Origin: Orenia marismortui DSM 5156
Lineage (GTDB): Bacteria > Bacillota > Halanaerobiia > Halobacteroidales > Halobacteroidaceae
Direction: 5' to 3'
NCBI RefSeq assembly: GCF_000379025.1
Contig: NZ_KB900618.1
Location: 1-64,000 of the forward strand
DNA length: 64,000 bases
Shown: positions 1-7,515 of the stretch, piece after piece
Position numbering within the stretch: position 1 is the stretch's first letter
Layout: each line of letters begins with the position of its first letter
Notes under the pieces: generated by a model
Seen by the model: the letters and a program-made list of their open reading frames with translations, nothing else
Database searches by the model: none
What the model was told of the DNA's origin: nothing
Translations under genes and position numbers: made by a program

Positions 1-126
1 ACAATGTTGTCAATAATTTTTCAAAATTATTTTTCAATAACTTTTAAAAACAAAAGATTTCTTAGCGACAACATCAATAAGTTTAACATTTGAATCAATA
101 CTTGTCAAGAATCTTTTTGATTTGAT
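1..126. other. Left edge, no gene seen
   Basis: No coding region is visible. The stretch ends at the likely left tip of the ISLre2 element. Bases 62-75 (TTAGCGACAACATC) resemble the left inner arm of the attC-like sites further right, so the cassette array may continue to the left of the window. The matching right arm is not present here, so this is only a hint. Confidence 0.3.
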
Positions 127-1670
127 AGTGTCAAGTTTCTGTAGGTAAAAGTTTAAAACTCCTCTTTTGATAATTAAAGCAATGACTTTACTGCTTTAAA
201 CAGTCTAGTTCTTACTCCTTTATTTATACTTGGGATATTATTGCTTGGTTCAGCAAATTTCTTTTTCAAATTATTTTTCACTACTTTTGATTCTATTTCC
301 ACTATTTTTTCTTCTTTTTGCTCTTTTCTTGCTTTCTCTAGAATAATTTCTTTTAATTCGTATTCTGTTCCTCCATTAAATTTAAAAGACCTTAATCTTG
401 CCATCTGATCTACTCCTACTTCAGACCAACCCATTGGTCTTGAACTTAATCTATCTGATAATATATGACTAACATGACCTTCAGCACTACAACCAATAGC
501 ATTTTCATCTTTATAATAGTTTACTATTCCAGCCCAGTTATTATAAATATAGCTTCTACTTTGTCTTATCGCTTTCTTCTTAGATTCCTTTTCAGCTTGA
601 GATATCAATTCACTAAATATCTCTTTTATCTGTACTTTATCTAAATTATTTATTCCTTGCCAAAGATCAAATCTAAGCTTTTGGGCATGTCCTGTAGCCT
701 TTAAAACATACTTATTTAAATGATATCTATCTAGTATCTGCTTACTTTTAGGCAACCACTTTAAACCCTCTTTAATCCAAAGTGCCCCATCTCCTGCAAT
801 ATAAATCTGCTTTATGCTATCAAAGTCGTAATTATCCTCTATATAGTCCATAATTTCTAGCCACAAGTCTTCCGACTTGTTATACATACCTGAAAAGGAA
901 TAACTGTTCTTTAACTTATTTCTACCATTTTCTTTAATAATTCCTTCATGAACATAAACTAATCTTGGTACAGCATTCTTCCCGTTTTGCAAAGAAACAT
1001 GGTCTTCATCAGCTTCTATATATAAATAATCAATCTTTCTTTTTGCTTTCGGATTACTTAATTTATCGTTTTCTATTTTACCTAATTTTCTTATTTTATT
1101 CATAACTGTTTGACCTGTTATAGTTAAATTATTCACTACTTCCTCTCCTACTTTGGCGTAAGATTTATCAATTGATAAATCTACTATCTTTGCTTCTAAG
1201 CCAGTATCTATCCTTTGATACTTATCTATACCTAATTTTTTATCTGCTAAATGTTCATACTCTTTATTGAACTTAGATTTATAATACCTTCTCTCAAATT
1301 CAACTTCACCAAACTCTGTTATCAATTTTCTCTTCTTTTTTCTTACTATCTTCCAATTCTTTTTACGCTCAGGACTTTCCTTAATTACTTCATCTATTAC
1401 TTCTATAATATACTTACACAACTCTTTACCTAATTCATCAAAGTCTTTTCTTAGAGTATTTATAAAGTCTGAAATATCTTCTTTATCACTCAATAGAATA
1501 TTTTTTAAAAATTCTTCTGAATTATCCTTAATTTTTTCTCCAAACTGCTGTATAATTGTATCCATAGGGACTCCTCCTTGATGTGTTTTGATTAGGTACT
1601 TAACACTTTATCAAAAGAGGAGTCCTTTTTCTAATTTTTTGATTAAATTTACCTACACTTATTTTACACT
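127..1670 (-). mobile_element. ISLre2-family insertion sequence
   Basis: The element is inferred from the transposase and from imperfect terminal inverted repeats. The left end reads AGTGTCAAGTTTCTGTAGGT from 127. The right end, read on the minus strand from 1670, is AGTGTAAAATAAGTGTAGGT, and both continue into AAA. A second shared block (CTCCTCTTTTGATA) lies just inside each end. No target-site duplication is obvious between the flanks ending at 126 and starting at 1671. The element sits immediately left of the first attC-like site. Confidence 0.8.
174..1565 (-). CDS. ISLre2-family transposase (UPF0236 type)
   Basis: The 463-residue protein is the usual length for the ISLre2/UPF0236 family, which is thought to cut and rejoin the ends of its own element. 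Visible family hallmarks are the acidic block with EADEDHVSLQ near residue 185, the IAGDGALWI segment near 255, and the C-terminal GCSAEGHVSHILSDRLSSRP segment near 365-385. The start is supported by AAGGAGGAGTCCC upstream on the minus strand. The frame is open throughout, so the transposase may be active. It lies tail-out from the cassette array and is not a cassette gene. Confidence 0.92.
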   Translation of the reverse strand: MDTIIQQFGEKIKDNSEEFLKNILLSDKEDISDFINTLRKDFDELGKELCKYIIEVIDEVIKESPERKKNWKIVRKKKRKLITEFGEVEFERRYYKSKFNKEYEHLADKKLGIDKYQRIDTGLEAKIVDLSIDKSYAKVGEEVVNNLTITGQTVMNKIRKLGKIENDKLSNPKAKRKIDYLYIEADEDHVSLQNGKNAVPRLVYVHEGIIKENGRNKLKNSYSFSGMYNKSEDLWLEIMDYIEDNYDFDSIKQIYIAGDGALWIKEGLKWLPKSKQILDRYHLNKYVLKATGHAQKLRFDLWQGINNLDKVQIKEIFSELISQAEKESKKKAIRQSRSYIYNNWAGIVNYYKDENAIGCSAEGHVSHILSDRLSSRPMGWSEVGVDQMARLRSFKFNGGTEYELKEIILEKARKEQKEEKIVEIESKVVKNNLKKKFAEPSNNIPSINKGVRTRLFKAVKSLL

Positions 1671-1730
1671 AAGTAAATGCTAATTGGAAGAGGGGAGGGG
1701 TATTGTAAATTGTGGAGAACGCAAAACGTC

Positions 1731-1864
1731 TTATAACATGAGATTAGCAACATCCCAATTTAGGTGAATAGATGAAAGTCGGGGCTGACTTATGTTAGAT
1801 TTATAGGTTTATCTTGAGAATAGGAGTATTGTCAGGGACGTCGTGAAGCTGCGGGACGTTAGGC
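1731..1864 (+). repeat. attC: attC-like site A
   Basis: R'' is TTATAAC at 1731-1737. The left arm TTAGCAACATCCC at 1744-1756 pairs with GGGACGTCGTGAA at 1835-1847. R' is GTTAGGC at 1858-1864, a perfect GTTRRRY box. The middle carries GGGGCTGACTTATGT. Its upstream cassette has been replaced or cut by the ISLre2 element, so only the tail of that cassette (1671-1730) remains. Confidence 0.82.
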
Positions 1865-1922
1865 GACAGAGCCGACAAGTGCATCAAAATTGATTTTTTA
1901 AATAGTTTTGTAAAAGAAAATA

Positions 1923-1951
1923 TTGATATTATGTTTAATTGAATGTATAAT
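1923..1951 (+). promoter_or_regulatory. Promoter of the toxin-antitoxin cassette
   Basis: TTGATA at 1923-1928 and TATAAT at 1946-1951 are separated by 17 bases. An AT-rich imperfect inverted repeat follows at about 1944-1978 and could be an antitoxin operator. A private promoter is typical of toxin-antitoxin cassettes in integrons, which must be expressed wherever they sit in the array. Confidence 0.6.
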
Positions 1952-2026
1952 ATTATTAAGAATAATGCATAATATATTGTGACAAAAATTAAAAAGAGAG
2001 AATATAATATATTCGGGGGTGAGAAA

Positions 2027-2320
2027 ATGGCTACTTTGAGTGTGAATCGTGAGAATATGATTTCTTCTACAGAGGTTGTACGTAATTTTAGCAAAGTTTT
2101 AGATAAGTCTAAAGAATCTCCAGTATTTATTATGAGAAATAATGATATTGAAGGGATAATGATGGATATAGAAGAATATGAGATGTTATTAGAAAAGATA
2201 GAGTATTTAGAAAATAAATTGGAAGATGCATATATAGCTAAAGAACTTAAAGGAAGAAAAGAAGGATTTGATTTGAAAGATGCAGTAAAAGAGGAGGAAA
2301 TCATGGATTTATTAGATTGA
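2027..2320 (+). CDS. Phd/YefM-family antitoxin
   Basis: This 97-residue protein has the Phd/YefM N-terminal DNA-binding fold, seen in the VNRENMISSTEVVRNFSKVL segment and in the following FIMRNNDIEGIMMDIEEYE hairpin-helix motif. The acidic C-terminal part would wrap the toxin. It probably neutralises the downstream RelE-like protein and represses the operon (family knowledge). I chose ATG 2027 because GGGGGTGAG lies just upstream; a longer GTG frame from 1979 has no such site. It is the first gene of cassette 1, 20 bases before the toxin gene. Confidence 0.85.
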   Translation: MATLSVNRENMISSTEVVRNFSKVLDKSKESPVFIMRNNDIEGIMMDIEEYEMLLEKIEYLENKLEDAYIAKELKGRKEGFDLKDAVKEEEIMDLLD

Positions 2321-2340
2321 TTATTTGGGAGGACTAAGAT

Positions 2341-2649
2341 ATGGAAATAGTGTTTCATCCTGAGGTTAAAGAGGATATAAAAGATTTAGATGGGAATATA
2401 AAAAATAGATTAAAAAAGACATTGAAAAAAATAAAAAGGGCACCAAGATTAGGCAAACCTTTAGGAAACCAAGGGAATATAGATTTATCTAATTGTTTGA
2501 AAATGTATTTTTATAAAAAGAAATATAGAGTTGTATATGAAATTTTAGATGAAGAAAAGATTATGATTTGGTCTATTGGAAAGAGAGAGGCAGAAGTTGT
2601 ATATTTCAGTGCTTATAAAAGAATATTGCAAAATGAAGGGAGAAATTAG
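2341..2649 (+). CDS. RelE/ParE-superfamily toxin
   Basis: The 102-residue protein has the compact RelE/ParE layout: MEIVFHPEVKEDIKDL, a lysine-rich helical pair, then the core strands YFYKKKYRVVYEI and IMIWSIGKREAEVVY. RelE-type members cleave mRNA on the ribosome; ParE-type members poison gyrase. Sequence alone does not separate the two here, though GKREAEVVY near the C-terminus favours the RelE-like side. GGGAGGACTAAGAT precedes the ATG. It forms a two-gene cassette with the antitoxin, and attC-like site B follows about 145 bases later. Confidence 0.85.
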   Translation: MEIVFHPEVKEDIKDLDGNIKNRLKKTLKKIKRAPRLGKPLGNQGNIDLSNCLKMYFYKKKYRVVYEILDEEKIMIWSIGKREAEVVYFSAYKRILQNEGRN

Positions 2650-2667
2650 TATCCCTTTATTTTTTTA
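2636..2667 (+). terminator. Weak intrinsic terminator after the toxin gene
   Basis: AAGGGA at 2636-2641 pairs with TCCCTT at 2652-2657, followed by a T-rich run to 2667. The stem is only six base pairs and overlaps the end of the toxin gene. Confidence 0.4.
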
Positions 2668-2792
2668 TGAACTTATTGGATAATTAATGAAAATATAGTA
2701 TTATAATCTACAAAGGTAGAGATTTGTTAGATATAATGAAATGTTAACTCATTAAATTAAAATTTTAGGAATAAAAGATCGTCGGCTCCATC

Positions 2793-2924
2793 GCCTAACA
2801 GCACGTTAGCGACATCCCAGCTATAAGTATAAATGAAAGTTAGGGTGACTTACGTAAAGCTCAGTGGTTTGATTTGAGATTAGGAGCGTTGGCAGAGACG
2901 TCGCGAACCTGCGGGACGTTACAC
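2793..2924 (+). repeat. attC: attC-like site B
   Basis: R'' is GCCTAAC at 2793-2799, a perfect RYYYAAC box. The left arm TTAGCGACATCCC at 2806-2818 pairs with GAGACGTCGCGAA at 2895-2907. R' is GTTACAC at 2918-2924. The flank 2781-2798 is complementary at 16 of 18 positions to 1859-1876, the first bases of cassette 1, nearly 1 kb upstream. That is the expected scar of a circularised cassette. Confidence 0.88.
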
Positions 2925-3048
2925 GACATGCTAAGTTCTGTTTGGTACTCAAATTTTCTGTTAGGGTATGGCTTTTAATTCTTGGGAAAATAAGATATAA
3001 TATTGTTAAATCGAAGTAATTATAGTAGTTAGCGAGGGATAAAAATAT

Positions 3049-3972
3049 ATGAAAAGAGAAATTTTAGACCCAAAAGTTGATTTTGTATTTAAACAGATAT
3101 TTGGCTCGGAAAAGCATCCAGAGATTTTGATTGCATTTCTAAATAGTGTATTTGGAACCAAGGGAACTGAAGAGGAAATTGTAAGTGTAAAGATAGAAAA
3201 TACAGATGTGGATAAAGATTGGGAAAATGATAAGTTTTCTCGCTTAGATATTAAAGCAACTGCTAATAACAATACTAAGGTAAACATAGAAATTCAGTTA
3301 AAAAATCAATATAATATGAAAAGAAGAACATTATATTATTGGAGTAAGTTGTTTGAGTCTCAGATGGAAGAAGGAGATCCGTATCAGAAACTTCAAAAAA
3401 CTGTAACAATAAATATTTTGAATTTTAATTATTTAAGAGAGAATAATAGGTATCATAATACTTATTTATTAAAAGAAAGAGAGACTAATGAGGTATTAAC
3501 TGATTTGCAAGAAATTCATTTTATAGAGTTGCCAAAATTAAATGCAGATAGGTTTAAAAACATTGATGAGGTGGAAAGTAAGAGAGATGAGGATAACTTA
3601 ATTCCTTGGGCACTATTTTTGAAAAATCCTGATAGCGAGGTGATAAAAATGCTTGAGGAAAGAATAAAAGAGTTGAAAGAAGCAGCAGAAATGTTAGAAT
3701 TATTAAGTCATGATAAAAAAGCTAGAGAGTTATATGAGAGTCGTCAAAAGGCAATTCATGACCAAGTTACTAATATAATAGGTGCTACACAAGAAGCAAG
3801 AGAAGAAGGAAAAAAAGAAGGAATGAAATTAGGAGAAGAAAAAGGAATAGAAAAAGGAAGAATGAAAGAGAAAATTGAAACTGCTAAAAATTTATTAAGC
3901 ATGGGATTAGATATAGAAAAAGTAGTTAAGGCAACCAGTTTAAATAAAGAAGAGGTAGAAAAATTGAAATAA
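3049..3972 (+). CDS. Rpn/PD-(D/E)XK nuclease-family protein
   Basis: The 307-residue protein matches the Rpn / PD-(D/E)XK putative-transposase family, whose members are nucleases linked to recombination and phage defence. It opens with LDPKVDFVFKQIFGSEKHPE. The nuclease core shows the acidic residue in RLDIKATANNN (near 65) and the E-x-Q of NIEIQLKNQYN (near 78). The C-terminus carries the usual charged helix rich in GKKEG/GEEKG and ends in a [14 protein letters not shown] helix. It is the only gene of cassette 2, with its own terminator. GAGGGAT lies upstream of the ATG. Confidence 0.85.
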   Translation: MKREILDPKVDFVFKQIFGSEKHPEILIAFLNSVFGTKGTEEEIVSVKIENTDVDKDWENDKFSRLDIKATANNNTKVNIEIQLKNQYNMKRRTLYYWSKLFESQMEEGDPYQKLQKTVTINILNFNYLRENNRYHNTYLLKERETNEVLTDLQEIHFIELPKLNADRFKNIDEVESKRDEDNLIPWALFLKNPDSEVIKMLEERIKELKEAAEMLELLSHDKKARELYESRQKAIHDQVTNIIGATQEAREEGKKEGMKLGEEKGIEKGRMKEKIETAKNLLSMGLDIEKVVKATSLNKEEVEKLK

Positions 3973-3978
3973 AGTTGA

Positions 3979-4020
3979 ATCCCTGAGTAGTTATATTTTA
4001 ATCTCAGGGTTATTTTTTTA
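3979..4020 (+). terminator. Intrinsic terminator after the Rpn-type gene
   Basis: CCCTGAG at 3981-3987 and CTCAGGG at 4003-4009 form a stem, followed by a T-rich run. It isolates cassette 2 from the next cassette. Confidence 0.7.
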
Positions 4021-4096
4021 TCTTGGCAATGGGAATAAAATCTTAAAATTATTAAAAACAGTAAATTTGGATTAAATATTTAAAAAGACGCACGTC

Positions 4097-4227
4097 GTGT
4101 AACAGCACTTTAGCGACATCCCAACTTAAGAGGATAAATTAAAAGTGGGGTTGACTTATGTGAGTGGTAGCTTTAATTAGAAGTTGGAGTATTTATGGGG
4201 ACGTCGCGAATCTCAGGGACGTTATGT
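4097..4227 (+). repeat. attC: attC-like site C
   Basis: R'' is GTGTAAC at 4097-4103, followed by the arm TAGCGACATCCC. The matching arm GGGGACGTCGCGAA ends at 4210, and R' is GTTATGT at 4221-4227. An extra stem CCAACTT/AAGTTGG is present inside the middle. The flank 4091-4102 pairs with the start of cassette 2 (2919-2930) at 11 of 12 positions. Confidence 0.87.
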
Positions 4228-4381
4228 GACATTCTCCCCCCAAAAACCATTGAAACCGATGTTAAAACATTGGTTTAATTAACTAATAGAATTCAACTTT
4301 TCAGATTGTTTATCATTTCGTTTGGTATATGCTATAATATTTATAAACAATATGATTAATAAATATTAGGAGGGATAGTTT

Positions 4382-4636
4382 ATGAAATGGGAAGAAGTTA
4401 GGAAGATATATCCCGATAAATTTGTTAAGTTGGAAGTACTAGATTCTCATATCGATGGGAATAAAGAATATGTCGATGAAGTTGCTGTCATAGATACTGT
4501 TTCTGAAGATAATGCTACTAAAGAATTTTTAAAATCTAAAGATAATATTTTGGTTTATAATACTTCAAAGGAAGATATTACTCTTGAAATTAGGAGTAGG
4601 ATTGGATTAAGAGGAGTATTCAGAAATGAAAATTGA
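4382..4636 (+). CDS. Small acidic protein paired with retropepsin-like gene
   Basis: An 84-residue soluble protein starting MKWEEVRKIYPDKFVKLEVL, with no recognised catalytic motif. Small genes of this kind commonly sit directly upstream of clan AA aspartic-protease-like genes, so the two products probably act together (inference). AGGAGGGATAG precedes the start. The stop codon overlaps the TTG start of the next gene (TTGA at 4633-4636), which suggests translational coupling. It is the first gene of cassette 3. Confidence 0.7.
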   Translation: MKWEEVRKIYPDKFVKLEVLDSHIDGNKEYVDEVAVIDTVSEDNATKEFLKSKDNILVYNTSKEDITLEIRSRIGLRGVFRNEN

Positions 4637-4980
4637 ATATAGAAATTACTTATAGAGGTAAATCAAAAATTATTGATAATATAGTAGTAGATACGGGTGC
4701 ATCAAACTCTTTAATTTCACAAGAAGAAGTAGATGAGATAGGAATAAGAATTAGTAAAGATGATAAAATTGTAACTTTTTATGGAATTGGTGGAACTGAA
4801 CATGCATTTATAAAGACGATTGATGAGGTTAAGATAGGTGAGCTTAAATTAAATAACTTTTCAATAGATTTTACTCTGTTGCCTTATGAAGATATTAATG
4901 GGTTACTAGGAATAGACATATTAATTGAGGGGGGATTTATAATTGATTTAGATATATTAAAAATAGACAGGAAAGATTGA
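4633..4980 (+). CDS. Retropepsin-like (clan AA) aspartic protease-type protein
   Basis: This 115-residue protein carries the retropepsin-like signature: VVDTGASNSLIS near residues 18-29 (the active-site DTG), a flap-like GIGGTEHAF, and the distal GLLGIDIL strand near 94-101. Proteins of this size act as homodimers in the retropepsin fold, each chain giving one DTG. The start is TTG 4633, overlapping the upstream stop. The only nearby ATG (4626) is out of frame and soon closes. The substrate is unknown. Confidence 0.8.
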   Translation: MNIEITYRGKSKIIDNIVVDTGASNSLISQEEVDEIGIRISKDDKIVTFYGIGGTEHAFIKTIDEVKIGELKLNNFSIDFTLLPYEDINGLLGIDILIEGGFIIDLDILKIDRKD

Positions 4981-5139
4981 TCAAATATATTCTGAATTAT
5001 AATAGTAGTTTATCACAAGACAGGGATGTGCTTTCTGATAAATATTTTTTTATTATCGCCCGGATATATTTTCCTGTTTAATTATTTTTTAACTATAAAA
5101 TTATTTGAAGTTAAGGTAAAAATATTGGGGAGAACGATC

Positions 5140-5279
5140 ACATAACAGGGTATTAACAACATCAGTTTCAGTGCTGACTTATGAAATTTAGTTTTACTTT
5201 GATATCAGAATTATAATTGCAGATTGGAGAGGTTACTTATATTTACAGATGGACGTCGTGAATTTCCAGGACGTTATGT
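5140..5279 (+). repeat. attC: attC-like site D
   Basis: R'' is ACATAAC at 5140-5146, with a left arm around TTAACAACATC. The right arm is GGACGTCGTGAA at 5251-5262 and R' is GTTATGT at 5273-5279. The flank 5127-5145 pairs with the start of cassette 3 (4222-4239) apart from a three-base internal mismatch, over 18 positions. The middle is a little longer than in the other copies. Confidence 0.85.
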
Positions 5280-5351
5280 GACAGAAATGGATGGAAGTTT
5301 ATTATTTTTAATTAAATTAAAAGAATAGGGGTTGAAGAAAAATGTTTTTAA

Positions 5352-6275
5352 ATGTTTTTATATGAAAAGAAGTTTTTATTATTAGGGTTGTGTTTATTTG
5401 TATTAATTACTTTTGTAGGATGTTCCGATTCAGATACAGAAAATTTATCTAAAGAATTTACAATAACAACTAAAGTAGTGGAAGGTTTAGGGGAAATAAA
5501 AGTTATTCCAGAACAAGAAACATATAAAAAAGGAACAGAAGTAACTATAAAAGCTAATAGATATATTATATCAGATATTGTAGCCTCTTATAAATTTAGT
5601 CATTGGACAGGAAGCTCATCTGGAAAGGAAAGTGAACAGACTTCCCCAATAACTAGTGATATGGAAATAGGGGCTGTTTTTATTTCAACAGAAATTGAAG
5701 AAAATAAATGGATTTTTAATACTGATGATGATATAAAATCAAGTCCGGCGATAGGAGAAGATGGTACTGTTTATGTTGGCAGTAATGATGGTAATTTATA
5801 TGCAATAAATCCAGATGGGACAGAAAAGTGGAAGTTTACAAGTGAACTTTCAGATGAAATAATAACATCAAGTCCAGCAATAGGAGAAGATGGTACTATT
5901 TATATTGGCAGTCAACTAGACTTATATGCAATTAATTCAGACGGGACAAAAAAATGGAGATTAAACACTTTGAGCACATTACATTCAACCCCAGCAATTG
6001 CTTCAGATGGCACAATTTATGTTGGTAGTACAAGAGGAGAATTATATCAAATTAATCCAAATGGAAATGAAGAATGGAAATTTATACTTCCTTGGCAAAC
6101 AGGTTCTAGTCCAGTAATAGGTGAGGATGGAACAGTTTATATTGGTGGTTTAGGACCAGATAATTTAAAAATTGGTTATATATATGCCTTTGAAGGAACT
6201 GGTTCAGGTTTAGCAAATAGTTCATGGCCTATGTTCGGAAATAATATAAGACATACAGGGAAAAAAGGTAACTAG
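5352..6275 (+). CDS. Lipoprotein with InlB-like domain and PQQ-type propeller repeats
   Basis: Residues 1-25 form a lipoprotein signal peptide with the lipobox FVGC, so the product should be anchored on the cell surface or periplasmic face. Residues about 35-115 (VVEGLGEIKVIPEQ to MEIGAVF) look like a divergent InlB B-repeat/bacterial Ig-like domain containing FSHWTG. Residues about 120-290 hold at least three beta-propeller repeats of the SSPAIGEDGTVYVGS / LYAINPDGTEKWKF kind. It is cassette 4 alone. The RBS is weak. Another ATG at 5342 closes after seven codons, so 5352 is the better start. Confidence 0.82.
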   Translation: MFLYEKKFLLLGLCLFVLITFVGCSDSDTENLSKEFTITTKVVEGLGEIKVIPEQETYKKGTEVTIKANRYIISDIVASYKFSHWTGSSSGKESEQTSPITSDMEIGAVFISTEIEENKWIFNTDDDIKSSPAIGEDGTVYVGSNDGNLYAINPDGTEKWKFTSELSDEIITSSPAIGEDGTIYIGSQLDLYAINSDGTKKWRLNTLSTLHSTPAIASDGTIYVGSTRGELYQINPNGNEEWKFILPWQTGSSPVIGEDGTVYIGGLGPDNLKIGYIYAFEGTGSGLANSSWPMFGNNIRHTGKKGN

Positions 6276-6307
6276 TTTTGTCTCTAAGGACGCCATCCAT
6301 ATCCATC

Positions 6308-6437
6308 ACATAACAGTGGATTAGCTACACATCACTTGAGAATATGAATAGCGGCTAGGGTTGACTTATGTAAGATTGCGGCTTAATTAGAAAATAGGAG
6401 CACTAATGGAACGTCGCGAACCCCAGGAACGTTAGAT
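6308..6437 (+). repeat. attC: attC-like site E
   Basis: R'' is ACATAAC at 6308-6314 and R' is GTTAGAT at 6431-6437, a perfect GTTRRRY box. The right arm is GGAACGTCGCGAA; the left arm is less well kept. The flank 6293-6313 pairs at 18 of 21 positions with 5274-5294, the beginning of cassette 4, about 1 kb upstream. Confidence 0.87.
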
Positions 6438-6656
6438 GAAATTATACTTTGTTGATATGAATAGTTTTTTCAGTTAAAAGAAGATCTTTTTAATTAGTTT
6501 AAGTATGGGTTTAAAAGAATGATTTTTATTGCGGGGAGTTAAAAGTTGTATGACATATTTTCAGTTGTATTTACAAAAAAATCAATACTTGTAATTTTAT
6601 ATTATAAGTAAATAAATTTAGTCGAGAATATTCGTAAGTAAAAAGGAGGTCAAATC

Positions 6657-6992
6657 ATGATTATATGGAGTGGAGCAGGAATCTTAGTGCCAATAGTTAC
6701 TTTTTTATCTCTTATTTTATCTGAGTTATCTATAGAATTTTTATTTAATTCTCAAAATTATTATCAAGAACATGGGTGGCCTAAATTAGTTGGCTTTCTT
6801 ATTGCAGGTGTAATTTGTAAAATTACAGAAAAAAAGTTAAATAAAAACTGGAATAGTATATTTATTGATAAGGAAACAGGAGAAGAAGTGGTAATCAAAA
6901 CAAAACATACTTTCTTTTTTATAACCATGGAAATGTGGGGGATGATCATGCTTCCTATTTTTGGAATTGCTTTTCTATTTGTAAGAGGGTAA
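6657..6992 (+). CDS. Small integral membrane protein, tandem paralogue 1
   Basis: The 111-residue protein has about three predicted membrane segments (residues 3-25, 45-58, 88-109) around a short soluble hairpin. That hairpin, IDKETGEEVVIKTKHTFFFI, is repeated with variation in the next gene, so the two are paralogues. I do not recognise a function. AAGGAGGTCAAATC gives a strong ribosome site. The two genes together fill cassette 5. Confidence 0.7.
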   Translation: MIIWSGAGILVPIVTFLSLILSELSIEFLFNSQNYYQEHGWPKLVGFLIAGVICKITEKKLNKNWNSIFIDKETGEEVVIKTKHTFFFITMEMWGMIMLPIFGIAFLFVRG

Positions 6993-7028
6993 TTCTAATA
7001 AATTTATATTATAGAGGCGGTGAATTTA

Positions 7029-7331
7029 GTGGTTACAAGAATTGAATTTGCTTTTTTAGTACAAGGGATTGTATTTTTAGGTTGGATAGTTTCAGGTGGT
7101 ATATTAAAAAATACAAGTGATAATATTACATGTTTTTCTGGATTTGTTATTGCTGGATTATTTTGTTTTATATCAGGGAAGTTATTGAATAAAAAAGGAA
7201 AAGTTCTTATTAATAAAGAAACTGAAGAAGAAATTATAGTAAAGACAAAGTATACCTTTCTTTTTATTAATGTAGAATATTGGGGATATATTCTTCTAAT
7301 TATAGGAAGTGGAGCTTTATTTCTACTTTGA
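7029..7331 (+). CDS. Small integral membrane protein, tandem paralogue 2
   Basis: About 100 residues with three likely membrane segments. The segment INKETEEEIIVKTKYTFLFI matches the neighbour's hairpin, and both are followed by a WG motif. A duplication inside one cassette, or two similar cassettes fused by loss of the site between them, would explain this. I chose GTG 7029 because GAGGCGGTGA (7014-7023) sits just before it; the alternative GTG 7020 lies inside that site. Function unknown. Confidence 0.65.
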   Translation: MVTRIEFAFLVQGIVFLGWIVSGGILKNTSDNITCFSGFVIAGLFCFISGKLLNKKGKVLINKETEEEIIVKTKYTFLFINVEYWGYILLIIGSGALFLL

Positions 7332-7351
7332 TCGTGAAAACGTACAACTTC

Positions 7352-7482
7352 GTCTAACAGCACCTTAGCGACATTCCAATAGTGAGCGCAAATGAAAGTA
7401 GGACTGACTTATGTGAGGTTGCTAGGTTTAATTGAAGTTAGGAGCATTAATGGGGACGTCGCGAATCTCAGGAACGTTATCA
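7352..7482 (+). repeat. attC: attC-like site F
   Basis: R'' is GTCTAAC at 7352-7358, a perfect RYYYAAC box. The left arm TTAGCGACATTCC and the right arm GGGGACGTCGCGAA are well kept. R' is GTTATCA at 7476-7482. The flank 7342-7357 pairs with the start of cassette 5 (6432-6447) at 13 of 16 positions. Confidence 0.87.
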
Positions 7483-7515
7483 GACATGCCCCCTTATGAG
7501 AGAGGAGAAGATATT

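Noticed and set aside
1801-2358. 185-codon minus-strand frame over the toxin-antitoxin genes
   Set aside because: It is the complement of a well-supported gene pair with ribosome sites and recognised families, and shows no family of its own.
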